DNA of 33,119 bases, taken from assembly GCA_930990555.1 (NCBI GenBank), contig CAKNPW010000021.1, forward strand, positions 1-33,119, written 5' to 3'. The notes under the pieces were generated by a model. The model was not told the DNA's origin. It was given only the letters and a program-made list of their open reading frames with translations, and did no database searches. This document shows, piece by piece, positions 23,601 through 31,677 of the stretch. The DNA comes from an uncultured Clostridium sp. (GTDB lineage: Bacteria > Bacillota > Clostridia > TANB77 > CAG-508). Numbering within the stretch: the first letter of the stretch is position 1; each line of letters starts with the position of its first letter. The position numbers and the translations under genes were made by a program.

Positions 23601-26600
23601 TCATATTCTACACCTTGATCTATTCCTGGATATTTTAAATCTGTATTAGTTAATGTTCTTCCAACATTTCCTGCTAAATCTTCATATCCATAAACTTCAA
23701 ATTTAATTTCACCTTCTGGTAAATTCATATCTTCTGTAATTGTAAATTGTCCTGAATAAGCATTAGTATTCATTGATTCAGAAGTTAAATAAGCATCAAT
23801 CATATTTACTTCTTTAACAACTTTATTATCTGCTCCTAATATTCTTATTTTTGGCATTACTGCTAATTTCTCATTATCAAATTGTACAAGAATTCTTACA
23901 TAATCACCTGTTTTAGCATGATATATGTCTCCTTCTTTTGCATCATAATGAGATCCATTAACTATTCCTAATGCTGTATATTCTGCAGGTACTGTATCAT
24001 ATATTACATATGGATATTCTTTGCTTGTTGTATCTTCTTGATTTAAATCATCACCAACATTTCCTGCTGCATCTTCATATCCATAAATTCTATATTGTAT
24101 CTTACCTTGTGGTAATTGTAAATCTTCTGTTGTATCAAATTCAACAAAATAGAATTGTGCTGCTTCACTCCAAGCTAAATCCATTGTTGTTACTTTTCCA
24201 TTTTCACCATAAATATCAACTTTTGGATTAACTGCTAACATTTCTGGGAATGCTACATATAATCTGATATGTTCATTTGCAGTTGCAACTGTAATATCTC
24301 CACCATACTTGTTATTTGTCCAATTAAAGATACCCATTGCTGAATATTCTGGTGCTACTGTATCATAAACAACTCCTGGGTAAGCTGTTTCGGTAATTAG
24401 TTCTTGTGTTAATTCTTTTCCAACATTTCCTGCTGCATCTGCATATTCTGTAATTTTGAATTGAATTTCACCTTCTGGTAAATCCATATTTTCTGTTATT
24501 GTAAAGTCTGCCATATACATATAGTAATTTGCACTTGGATTTGAAGTTTGTTCTCTATATGTACATTCAACTTCTGTTACACCATTTTCTCCAATAATTT
24601 CTACTTTTGGATTTACAGCTAACATTTCTTTGAATGCTACTCTTAATCTAATTCTATCTCCAGTTGTTGCAACTGTGATATCTTTACCTTCATTATAATG
24701 TGTATCATTTAGCATTCCTAAAGCTACCATTTCTGGAGCATTATCATCATATGTTACTTGACCATATACTGATGTGAAAGTAACATCTTCATTATCTAAT
24801 ACTGCTTCATTTCCTGCTAAATCAAATGCATTTGTTACTGTAAATGGTATTTGTGTTCCATCTGCTAATCCTAAAATATCGTTATTAATTTTGATATCTG
24901 CAACGAAAGTACGTTTTCCATCTACTGTATTTCTATATCTAAATTCTGCTGTTTGAGTATTGCTTCCTGTTCCAATTGTTAAAATTGGAGTTCTAGACAT
25001 ATCCATATCTTCGTTAAAGTTTGCTTCTACTCTTAATGTTTCTCCATCTCTAATCCATGTACGACGATTTGCATCACTTACGTTTAGTATATATAGTGGA
25101 TGTCCTGCATCTTTATTTCCTGAATATGGAGCTGTTTTATCTAATATAAGTGCACTTCCATCTGTTGAAGCTGTATATTCAACTCCATCATTTCCTGCTA
25201 TATCTTTGTATCCATAAACTAAGAATTCAATTGGACCTTCAGCCATGTCTTCAGTCATAACGACTTCTCCAACATATTTTACATAATCATATTGTGTATT
25301 ATTTTCATTTACAAATACTCTTGCTTCTACACCATTAATTTTAATTTTTGGTGCAGTTGCTGCTTCTGAATTTGGTATAGTTACATATACCCAAATTTTA
25401 TCTCCTACTTTAGCATATTTTTCATTGTTTTGTGAATTATTTTGAATACGTACAAATGATGCTTTTGGTGCTATTGAATCATATGTAAATGTGTATGTAG
25501 CTTCATTTCCTGCTAAATCTCTTACTATAATAGTATTAGTACCTTCAATTAAATACTCTTTGATATTATTAAAGTTTGCATCTGACCATGCGCTTGGTGT
25601 CATACCTGTAATTAAAGTATCATTTATTTCATATTCTACTACTTTATAATTATCATGTAATTTAAAACTTACTTTACTATATATATCTTGTTCATTATTA
25701 CCTACATAGTTTTCTTTTTCTTCTATGTATCCTTCTGTTCCCTTTACATGAATCTCTGGTGCTGTACCATCATAAAATACTCTATGACCATTTGTTGGTC
25801 CGTTTTCATCTGGGATTGAATTTCCAGCTACATCTTCTATATTAGATACTCTTAAAGTAATTTCTCCATCTACAAAAGTTGTATCTTCTGGAATTAAATA
25901 TTTTACTGAATAATCCCATCTGTTTTCTGCACTTTGTCTTACTGTTACTCGTGAATCTTCCATTACATATTCTGTTCCATTATTTATTAATGTAAATGTT
26001 GGATTATGTGCTAACTCTTCATTAACAGCAATATACATATAAATAGTATCTCCACGTTTTACATAATATTCTCTTAAGTCATTTGATTCACCATCTTTTA
26101 ATATGTTTGTTGCTAGTCTAACAGGTGCTGTTACATCTGTTACATTTGCATCAACATTTGCTAATAGTTCTCCTCCAGAAACAGTCATATTGCTCCAAGC
26201 TAAAGTTAATGCTTGTGTTGGAATTGTTTCTGTAGTAGTTGTTGTTGCTACTTGAGTACTACCATCTGTTGTTGTAGTTGTTTGTTGTGCTGGTGCTGTA
26301 GTAGTTGTGGTTGTTCCAACATTAGTAGTAGTTGTAGCACCGTCATTATCAGTTATTGTTGTTCCGTCTGTTGCAACTGCAGGTGTCGTTGCTTGTTCGC
26401 CTTGTTGTGGTTCTTCACTTTGTATTGCAGTTCCTTGATTATTATTATCATCATTTTCAGGGACTGCTTCTTGTGTTTGTTCACTATTACTACTGTTTTC
26501 ACCTATGGCAGTAGCTTCTGTTTCACCTTGATCTCTTAAGAAAACTACTACCATTGAAATTGCAGCAATTACTAATATTGCAATTATAACTATGGCAATT

Positions 26601-26632
26601 ATAGCTTTCTTGCTTAAACTTTTACCTTCCAT
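20624..26632 (-). CDS. Giant surface protein with about 16 Ig-like repeat modules
   Basis: 2002 aa. A short basic N-terminus and one hydrophobic segment (about 9-31) give an uncleaved signal anchor or a signal peptide with no clear cleavage site. Residues 85-140 are a threonine-rich linker. From about 165 to the end are roughly 16 modules of 90-130 residues, each ending near xAGNxG (variants LFGN, LSGN). A typical module starts near TAP, has VGDxIxVxV, TEDMxLPEGEIxF and GYxDAAGNVG, as in bacterial Ig-like domains of adhesins. No LPxTG tail or C-terminal anchor exists. It follows the sortase gene by 18 bp and is probably in its operon. An adhesin or stalk role is inferred. Confidence 0.9.
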   Translation of the reverse strand: MEGKSLSKKAIIAIVIIAILVIAAISMVVVFLRDQGETEATAIGENSSNSEQTQEAVPENDDNNNQGTAIQSEEPQQGEQATTPAVATDGTTITDNDGATTTTNVGTTTTTTAPAQQTTTTTDGSTQVATTTTTETIPTQALTLAWSNMTVSGGELLANVDANVTDVTAPVRLATNILKDGESNDLREYYVKRGDTIYMYIAVNEELAHNPTFTLINNGTEYVMEDSRVTVRQSAENRWDYSVKYLIPEDTTFVDGEITLRVSNIEDVAGNSIPDENGPTNGHRVFYDGTAPEIHVKGTEGYIEEKENYVGNNEQDIYSKVSFKLHDNYKVVEYEINDTLITGMTPSAWSDANFNNIKEYLIEGTNTIIVRDLAGNEATYTFTYDSIAPKASFVRIQNNSQNNEKYAKVGDKIWVYVTIPNSEAATAPKIKINGVEARVFVNENNTQYDYVKYVGEVVMTEDMAEGPIEFLVYGYKDIAGNDGVEYTASTDGSALILDKTAPYSGNKDAGHPLYILNVSDANRRTWIRDGETLRVEANFNEDMDMSRTPILTIGTGSNTQTAEFRYRNTVDGKRTFVADIKINNDILGLADGTQIPFTVTNAFDLAGNEAVLDNEDVTFTSVYGQVTYDDNAPEMVALGMLNDTHYNEGKDITVATTGDRIRLRVAFKEMLAVNPKVEIIGENGVTEVECTYREQTSNPSANYYMYMADFTITENMDLPEGEIQFKITEYADAAGNVGKELTQELITETAYPGVVYDTVAPEYSAMGIFNWTNNKYGGDITVATANEHIRLYVAFPEMLAVNPKVDIYGENGKVTTMDLAWSEAAQFYFVEFDTTEDLQLPQGKIQYRIYGYEDAAGNVGDDLNQEDTTSKEYPYVIYDTVPAEYTALGIVNGSHYDAKEGDIYHAKTGDYVRILVQFDNEKLAVMPKIRILGADNKVVKEVNMIDAYLTSESMNTNAYSGQFTITEDMNLPEGEIKFEVYGYEDLAGNVGRTLTNTDLKYPGIDQGVEYDKTAPVADFVEFTTTNANNNQYAKVGDQVWVKVRIKEELSKMPVIKINGITTNTVINDPAGVLYVGWITMTEDMTEGKMSFEISGYEDLAGNVGDTITTTTNNTSVTFDKTAPALRELRVQNFYNPNGKEYEQYSGLTQNPGQNKGIAITVNTTELLSKNPIIVIGGKEIEVPVQEPQFNKYVVYVDLTEDMDLVEGEKIPVTVKGLEDLAGNTGDEVTSTGNDKYYVIFDKTAPENKSVGIFNRTKLDIGDTQLATTNDSIRIYASFREKLTVEPTARIYGKDGKVVAESVLPYDKAGDWYFHDFKITEDMDLPEGEIQFDIVGYSDAAGNVGVALGNEEAHKNSVYPQVVYDKTAPEKLNLGIARNKDEGDTRDQRYAKAGDSIRVLVSFSEKLAVEPKVEIFGKVYDVTYRPKSSIEESNIYYYMADVKIDQNTPEGDVVFKVFGYKDAAGNEGLPLTNADINDGKYTNVIIDNTNPTILPTEDSVSGSKDNYSRIGFKVTDNYGVASYEINGETLILTNGEISYEKLKEYLKEGSNTVTASDEAGNTATYTFNYDATAPTREYSNIMVVGDDSKEHEFYAKVGDKIWVSIGVKEELLHNPTFTLINNGIEYPMDDNLVKASYDKENNRYSYVMTYQIPSDTSFVDGEITFKISDLVDLFGNRMTDETKPSNSNRVFFDKTNPIITVNDDAVGNAPYFRDNIGFTVSDNYGIASCELNGTDIENNNGKISFEAIKDKLNVNETKNTLTVTDLSGNEVSYEFWYDYKAPKANFVQIRSNKQINKDYAQPGDDVWVYIKIKEELSVLPTIVINGQKVDTFKNGEPNENGQMYAGKLKMTRDMENGEVSFKIFGYADKAGNVGATIENTTTDNSNVIFDKDAPTVNEVHIQNNTRGGSEAKVGDTIWLYVTVTEKEADLSHKPNVTINGKEANVFVNEPTSTYTKYVAEIVVTEDMKPGEMTFNISAYTDRAGNVGKELTTTTDGSSMTIVE

Positions 26633-26650
26633 AAATTATCCCCCTATAAT

Positions 26651-27229
26651 TTATTTTTTTACTTCTTCCGCCTTAATAATAAGTCTAGCTTTGTTTCCGT
26701 TTTCGCAGGTTATTAAGGTGACTTCTCTGGTTTCTTCATCCTTTGTTTCTAATATGCTAACATCATTTGGATCTGTTACAAAAATAGATTTAATTTCGTA
26801 TTCAACAGTATTTTTTTGTAAATCCGTCAAATAGATTTTATCTCCAGCTACAAGCTCATCATTTCTTCCAAACATAGTACCATCATAATTGTTATGACCA
26901 GCTAAAGCTAAATTTCCTATTTCATTAACATTTCCTCCACTAAATCGTGTTATTGATGTTCTCATGTTTTCTTTTGTAGTTGTATCTAGAATTGGATATT
27001 CTAGTTCAATTTTGGGTATATTAATAATTCCTATAACAGAATTATTACCGATTTTAATAGGTTCTGTTGTTTCTTCATGTTGTTTAATTTCTTCTACTAT
27101 TTGTGCATTATTTCCCTCATTAATTTGATTTCCAATATATTTTTTTGCTATAAGTGCAATCACAATAATCGCAAAAATAATAACTATAAAAAGTAATATT
27201 TTATAAAATACTATCTTTTTATTTCTCAT
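26651..27229 (-). CDS. Sortase family transpeptidase
   Basis: 192 aa. One N-terminal TM segment (about 7-28) is followed by the sortase beta-barrel with VIGIINIPKIELEYPIL. The catalytic triad is H112 (LALAGHN), C175 (TLITCEN) and R182 (NKARLII). The compact length and the TLxTC motif fit class D/E or related clostridial sortases; the class is uncertain. It overlaps the preceding gene by 11 bp, so it is coupled to it. That gene's product has an LPVTF tail, the only sorting-like signal I see in the locus. Confidence 0.93.
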   Translation of the reverse strand: MRNKKIVFYKILLFIVIIFAIIVIALIAKKYIGNQINEGNNAQIVEEIKQHEETTEPIKIGNNSVIGIINIPKIELEYPILDTTTKENMRTSITRFSGGNVNEIGNLALAGHNNYDGTMFGRNDELVAGDKIYLTDLQKNTVEYEIKSIFVTDPNDVSILETKDEETREVTLITCENGNKARLIIKAEEVKK

Positions 27230-28172
27230 TTTTCTTAGATAAACTTCTTATTCTAATTGCTATTATTACTATTGCTACTACTGCAACTCCTAATAGAACA
27301 AATAATATTGGATTATCGAATGTAACTGGTAGCTCACTTCTTGTTTCTGTTTTAACAACTTCTTTTACTTCATCTTCTGAAGTTTCTTTCTTTGATGTTA
27401 AAAGTTGTGCATCATATATTATATTTCCATTTAATTCTTTCTTTAATAGAACAACATATTGTGTACCATTTTCTGCATCAACAGGTTGAGCTATTGTAGC
27501 ATTTGTTACTTCATTCCATTCTGTATTTGTTATAATTTTATTCCATAAATTAGTATATTCTTGTGATAATTTAATTGCTTCGAATATATTCATATCACTG
27601 TTTATTTTGTTCATTATATTAACTAGTTCTTGACAATCTGCATTTTCACCATTTAATAGAACAACATCATAACTATATTTTGCATTTGCATCATCAGTAA
27701 TTTTTAATGTTCCTTGTGTTACTGTTCTTATTACATTATCTTCTCTTGTTTCTTCTGTTATAGTTTGAGTTGTATCAACTTTAATTCTAGTTGTTAAAGT
27801 TTTCATTGCATTTATTTCTGATTCAGTTGAAACATTTGATATATTTATAGGTTCTGCTTTCTTTATAATTTCATCGCCTATTTTTACCCATAAATATGAT
27901 CCTATTTTATCTTTTGAAACTTTTATTACTTTATTTCCTTTTGTATCTTCTGCTGAATACCAATTTAAATTATTTTCTTCTACATCTGCACTAGTTGTTA
28001 TTGCATAAGAATATTCATCATTTAAATGATCTTTTAAATAAATAAGATAATCTCCATTGGCATTTTCTAATACCGCCATATCTTCGGCTGTAGCATTTAC
28101 AGTGGCATTTAAACTTAAAATAAGCATAACAGCCATTACGATTAATAAAATTTTAGAACTTAACTTTTTCAT
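27219..28172 (-). CDS. Secreted protein with LPVTF sorting-like tail, candidate sortase substrate
   Basis: 317 aa. It has a signal peptide (MKKLSSKI, hydrophobic core, probable cleavage after VNA near residue 27). The C-terminus has LPVTF at 281-285, then a hydrophobic segment of about 20 residues and a basic tail (RIRSLSKKNEK). This is the architecture of a sortase substrate, except that the fifth motif residue is F, not G. The middle (about 30-270) is mixed strand/helix with no recognised domain. It is the first gene of a sigma-A-promoted operon and overlaps the sortase gene. It may be the wall-anchored partner of the Ig-repeat protein, or simply be membrane anchored. Confidence 0.85.
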   Translation of the reverse strand: MKKLSSKILLIVMAVMLILSLNATVNATAEDMAVLENANGDYLIYLKDHLNDEYSYAITTSADVEENNLNWYSAEDTKGNKVIKVSKDKIGSYLWVKIGDEIIKKAEPINISNVSTESEINAMKTLTTRIKVDTTQTITEETREDNVIRTVTQGTLKITDDANAKYSYDVVLLNGENADCQELVNIMNKINSDMNIFEAIKLSQEYTNLWNKIITNTEWNEVTNATIAQPVDAENGTQYVVLLKKELNGNIIYDAQLLTSKKETSEDEVKEVVKTETRSELPVTFDNPILFVLLGVAVVAIVIIAIRIRSLSKKNEK

Positions 28173-28200
28173 TCTATTCTCCCCTTTCCGCTACGGAGTC

Positions 28201-28229
28201 ATTATATTACACTTCTTTACAAAAGTAAA
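28201..28229 (-). promoter_or_regulatory. Promoter of the sortase/surface locus
   Basis: Minus strand: TTTACT (28224-28229), 17-nt spacer, TATAAT (28201-28206). The leader is about 22 nt and includes the RBS AAGGGGAG. CTACGGA and TCCGTAG copies flank it on both sides. Confidence 0.8.
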
Positions 28230-28433
28230 CAGTTTTACCATTTTTTGTTCACTTTTTATTCATATTTCTCTTGTATCCGTAGACTTTTGACATTTTTTAT
28301 AGTCAATTGTTCTATTTTTATTTGTTAATTTTTTCATACTATATATATAACCTTTTATAGGAGAACAGCCTAACTAAATAATGTTTTCTTACGGACAGGC
28401 TAGATTAAGCATTTTTATCAAAATAGAAAAACG

Positions 28434-28471
28434 CACCTCTGTTTAAGTATAATGATATACTAAACATGGTG
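28434..28471 (-). terminator. Terminator of the phosphodiesterase operon
   Basis: CACC...GGTG encloses GTTTAAGTATA/TATACTAAAC (one bulged A) around ATGA. On the minus strand the stem is followed by CGTTTTTCTATTTT. It lies about 65 nt after the phosphodiesterase stop. Confidence 0.75.
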
Positions 28472-28535
28472 TATTTATTTATAAAAAGCTATTAAATCTC
28501 TATTTTAATTATTGGAACCTCTAATTCTTCTTTTG

Positions 28536-29639
28536 TTAGTCCGCAATGTGTTGACACTTTCTTATCAACTTTCCATTAGCTATAGCTAAATAATTTTCTA
28601 TTAGAATTCTTGTACCACTTGTTGATATTGCTACATAGTCTCCTACGAAATCATCAATCTTTTTGTGTGGCTCTCCTTCTCCTAATAATTTTGAATTTAA
28701 AAATTCTTTCTTTGTGTATAAAATGAACTTATCTTTAAAAGTATTCTTAAATAATTCTTCAAATTCTTGTTTACGATTTTCTTTTACAAAAAATCCTACC
28801 ATTCTTCCTTCAAATGTTGGTGGCATTTGTAAACAATCATAAATCTCTGGTAAATCTAAAATACTAACTGTTTCTACTATATCTTTATGTCCATGGTCTG
28901 CTGATATTAATATCAATGTATTTGTACCCTTTATTTTTTCAATTAATTTAGTTAATTCATTTTGTGTATTTTCTAGAAACTCTTTTACTTCTTTTGATTT
29001 GCAACCATATTTATGAATTAAACCATCTGGATTGTCACTATATACTAATACAAATTTTTTATCTGTATTTTTACATAGCATTTCTAATGCTTCTGATATT
29101 TCATCCATTTCTTTTGCATTAATAGGTGTTCTAGTTTTTTGATCACAATATTCTGGTGAAACTTCGTATACTTTAATATCTTCATTTTTCTCTTTAATTT
29201 GCTCATAAATAGTTTTATAACCAATAATATCAGATTTTGTTAAATTTGGCACATTTATTTTTTCTCCAGTATAAGAATCAACCCATGGCAATAAATTAAT
29301 GTTTCTTCCGAATTCTTTAAAATACTGTGACCATGCTATCCAACCAGTTTCAATTGGAGGTTTGCCTGAATAATATGTAGTCATTGCCGCAGCAGTAGTT
29401 GTTGGATATACAGATGTAACGGTCTTTAATCTGTTTTTCCTAAATAATCCATTTTCGCTTAATTCGTTTAATATATTTTCTCCCATACCATCTAATATTA
29501 ACAAAACTACATTATTATAATCTTTTTTTAATATTTCATCAATTTCTGGTAAACTATTATATTTACTTTCTACATTATAGTATTTCAAAATTGATGTTAT
29601 TAAATTTAAAATACTATTATTGTAATCTGGTCGTATCAT
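28536..29639 (-). CDS. Type I phosphodiesterase/nucleotide pyrophosphatase-like protein
   Basis: 367 aa of the alkaline phosphatase superfamily. The first metal ligand is D50 in VVLLILDGMG, the likely nucleophile T82 is in VYPTTTAAAMTT, and ISADHGHKD gives the second metal Asp-His. There is no signal peptide, so it appears cytoplasmic. The substrate could be a nucleotide sugar, phosphodiester or phosphonate-like compound. AAGGAG precedes ATG 29639. It is the last gene of the operon that includes the inositol monophosphatase-like gene, which fits consecutive phosphate-removing steps, an inference. Confidence 0.88.
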   Translation of the reverse strand: MIRPDYNNSILNLITSILKYYNVESKYNSLPEIDEILKKDYNNVVLLILDGMGENILNELSENGLFRKNRLKTVTSVYPTTTAAAMTTYYSGKPPIETGWIAWSQYFKEFGRNINLLPWVDSYTGEKINVPNLTKSDIIGYKTIYEQIKEKNEDIKVYEVSPEYCDQKTRTPINAKEMDEISEALEMLCKNTDKKFVLVYSDNPDGLIHKYGCKSKEVKEFLENTQNELTKLIEKIKGTNTLILISADHGHKDIVETVSILDLPEIYDCLQMPPTFEGRMVGFFVKENRKQEFEELFKNTFKDKFILYTKKEFLNSKLLGEGEPHKKIDDFVGDYVAISTSGTRILIENYLAIANGKLIRKCQHIAD

Positions 29640-29652
29640 TTAAATTCTCCTT

Positions 29653-29763
29653 CTATACCCATCCTTCTACATATGAATTTTGGATATTCAAATTTTCTTT
29701 TAGTATTCCTAATTTTTCTTCTCTACTTTTATCTTTATAAAAATTATTTAACCTATTAGACAT
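29653..29763 (-). CDS. 36-codon ORF, possible gene remnant
   Basis: ATG at 29763 to TAG at 29653, between the monophosphatase and phosphodiesterase genes on the same strand. The reading is protein-like (MSNRLNNFYKDKSREEK), with an in-frame extension upstream that has no start codon. The start faintly resembles the N-terminus of class II HMG-CoA reductases (RL-x2-FYK-x-S-x-EE), so it may be a truncated remnant. The RBS is weak. It may also be a real short protein or chance. Confidence 0.3.
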   Translation of the reverse strand: MSNRLNNFYKDKSREEKLGILKENLNIQNSYVEGWV

Positions 29764-29798
29764 TTTATTAGTATCTATTTTGTATCCTAATAATTCTA

Positions 29799-30566
29799 TT
29801 AAATGTTTTTTATTAGTTCATCATGTACAATTCCATTACTTATAATTGCTCCATTTATTGATTTGTCATATCTTTGTTCTTTTCCAAATAAATCTGTTAC
29901 TCTTCCTCCTGCTTCTTCTACAATTACTTTTACTGCTGCAATATCACAATTTTTTCCTTTTGTACCAGGAAATATTGCACACGTAAAATCTCCTGTTGCT
30001 ACACACATACATGCTCTTATAATACTTCCAACACCTATAAAATATGTTTTTTTGTATAGTTCATTTAACATTGGTATAACATTATATTCAGCTGTTGGCC
30101 ACATATCAAAATGACTTATACTTCTTTCATCTTCTAATTTATAATCATTTACAGTAATTTTTTCGTCATTACAATATGCACCTTGTCCTTTTATTGCTGA
30201 ATATAATTTATCTAAAAATGGATCATATACTACACCTACTTCTGGCACTCCATCTACTACCAATGCTAAGGAAAATACAGCAACTGGAATATGTCTTGCA
30301 TACATAGCTGTTCCATCCACAGGATCACATACCCATACATATTTACTTTTTCCAAATTTTTCTTCTTCTCCATCTACAGAATGAGCTGGAAACTTTTCTT
30401 TTACTTTCTCTATTAAAATATGGTTAATTTCTTTGTCAGCTAAGGTTACTATTGTTTTATCACCTTTATAACTTGCTCCGTTATCTTGGAAAAAATACTT
30501 TTTCATTATCTTACCAGCTTCGATGCACATCTTTTTTGCAAAATTTAAATACTCATTACTTTCCAT
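29799..30566 (-). CDS. Inositol monophosphatase family protein
   Basis: 255 aa from ATG 30566, 6 nt after AAGGAGG; a longer frame lacks an RBS. Metal and substrate motifs: GEEE (66-69), DPVDGT (81-86) and, near the C-terminus, CDIAAVKVIVEEAGGRVTD, where the family has WDxAA...EAGG; here C replaces the tryptophan. Members hydrolyse inositol phosphates, fructose-1,6-bisphosphate, histidinol phosphate or PAP, and the substrate cannot be told from sequence. It lies 10 bp after the 202-aa gene. Confidence 0.92.
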   Translation of the reverse strand: MESNEYLNFAKKMCIEAGKIMKKYFFQDNGASYKGDKTIVTLADKEINHILIEKVKEKFPAHSVDGEEEKFGKSKYVWVCDPVDGTAMYARHIPVAVFSLALVVDGVPEVGVVYDPFLDKLYSAIKGQGAYCNDEKITVNDYKLEDERSISHFDMWPTAEYNVIPMLNELYKKTYFIGVGSIIRACMCVATGDFTCAIFPGTKGKNCDIAAVKVIVEEAGGRVTDLFGKEQRYDKSINGAIISNGIVHDELIKNI

Positions 30567-30576
30567 AACAGCCTCC

Positions 30577-31185
30577 TTATTTAGATAATAAAAGATTATA
30601 TATTTTTCTAGCATTTTCATTTAATTTATCTAAATTAAATTCATTTCCACCATATGAAAAAAATTCTTTAAATTCTTTTATAGCTAACTCTTTTGTATTC
30701 TTATTAACTTTTTCCTTATATATCTTCATTGCTGTTTTCATAAATCCTCTGTGTGAACATACAGCTAAAACAGGAAAAAATGCTATATCTGGTATATCCG
30801 AGTTTAAATATAATTTCATTGCAAGTTCATCATCAATAATTCTTGGATTTTCAAGGGTTATTTTATTAGTACGAAATACCCCATGAGGTGTTGATTTGTT
30901 CCAGCAATCATAAACATCTACTCCCTCAGGAATTATAACATCAAATAATGTATCACCTCTAAGTAACCATCTAATTACTTTTTCTTCTACCGAAAAATTA
31001 AATCCGCCCATTTCATTGGTTCCATTTGTCGGATTCCAATTATTTGCTATATTGATTTCATTTATTTTATATTCATAATAGTTCTTATATTTATTCTCTT
31101 CCTTCGTAAATATAAGCTTAACAAATTTGGTGTCCTGTATTTGCTCTTTCGTTAGCTTTATATTTGAATATTTTTCATGTTTCAT
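30577..31185 (-). CDS. Conserved-looking protein of unknown function, 202 aa
   Basis: No family recognised. ATG 31185 follows TAAGGAG. The protein is soluble, without TM segments or signal. It has segments typical of a folded domain: TNEMGGFNFSVEEKVIRWLLRGDTLFDVIIPEGVDVYDCWNKSTPHGVFRTNKI. The RGDTLFDVIIPEG stretch and the histidine/arginine pairs could form a ligand site, but no catalytic motif is clear. It sits between a YbaK-like deacylase (12 bp upstream) and the monophosphatase (10 bp downstream), so it is co-transcribed with them. Confidence 0.85.
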   Translation of the reverse strand: MKHEKYSNIKLTKEQIQDTKFVKLIFTKEENKYKNYYEYKINEINIANNWNPTNGTNEMGGFNFSVEEKVIRWLLRGDTLFDVIIPEGVDVYDCWNKSTPHGVFRTNKITLENPRIIDDELAMKLYLNSDIPDIAFFPVLAVCSHRGFMKTAMKIYKEKVNKNTKELAIKEFKEFFSYGGNEFNLDKLNENARKIYNLLLSK

Positions 31186-31197
31186 ATAATTTACTCC

Positions 31198-31665
31198 TTA
31201 TATGTCTTTACATACATCTATCCATTTTTCATAATTTGAAGTTTTTTCCAAGTCTGCAATTGTTAATTTTACTGCACTATTGCTACTTCCGCATGCTGGG
31301 TAAATTACATCAAATCTTTTTAATGATTCATCTAAGTAAACTTTTACATTTTCTTTTACGCCAAATGGACAAACTCCTCCTGGTTTATGGCCAGTATAAT
31401 TTTCGACATCATCATATGGTATCATTTTAGCTTTTGTGTTAAATTCTGCTTTGTACTTGGCATTATATATCTTTTTATCTCCTGCAACTACTATTAAAAT
31501 TGCTTTATCATTAACTATAAAAGATAATGTTTTTGCTATTTCTTTCTCCTCACAATTTAAAGCTTTTGCGGCTTCTTCTACTGTTGCAGAAGATGTATCA
31601 AATTCCATAATATTATTTTCTAAATTGAATTTTTTTAGATATTCTTTTGCTTTTTCTAGTGACAT
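31198..31665 (-). CDS. YbaK/EbsC-type aminoacyl-tRNA deacylase
   Basis: 155 aa, standard length for the YbaK/ProX editing domain, which hydrolyses mischarged tRNAs such as Cys-tRNA(Pro) or Ala-tRNA(Pro). Landmarks are EEAAKALNCEEKEIAKTLSF, VAGDKKIYNAKYK and the GGVCPFGV loop (GGVSPFG in many members). The C-terminal PACGSSNSAVKLT matches the YbaK active-site floor. It is the second gene of the operon, 12 bp after the CYTH gene, with a good RBS. Confidence 0.92.
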   Translation of the reverse strand: MSLEKAKEYLKKFNLENNIMEFDTSSATVEEAAKALNCEEKEIAKTLSFIVNDKAILIVVAGDKKIYNAKYKAEFNTKAKMIPYDDVENYTGHKPGGVCPFGVKENVKVYLDESLKRFDVIYPACGSSNSAVKLTIADLEKTSNYEKWIDVCKDI

Positions 31666-31677
31666 ATTTGTATCTCC

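Larger units (their letters stand above)
28173..28535 (-). other. Regulatory gap between the phosphodiesterase gene and the surface locus
   Basis: 363 bp with no gene. It holds, from right to left: the terminator hairpin of the phosphodiesterase operon (28434-28471), an AGCCT/AGGCT inverted repeat (28367-28371 and 28397-28401) with a 25-nt loop and no assigned role, three copies of a TCCGTAG-type motif (28388-28395, 28276-28282, 28191-28197, in alternating orientation), and the surface-locus promoter. Confidence 0.6.

Noticed and set aside
26213..26539. Cysteine- and serine-rich open frame on the plus strand
   Set aside because: Its composition is the antisense reading of threonine and glutamine codons in the low-complexity linker of the giant protein.
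20624..26632. Periodic DNA similarity that might suggest a repeat array or CRISPR
   Set aside because: The period of about 300-390 bp is in frame and explained by the protein's Ig-like modules; there are no short repeats with spacers.
28430..28471. GAGGTGCG on the minus strand, which resembles the start of a lysine riboswitch
   Set aside because: The rest of the riboswitch core is missing, and the segment is the right side of a terminator hairpin.
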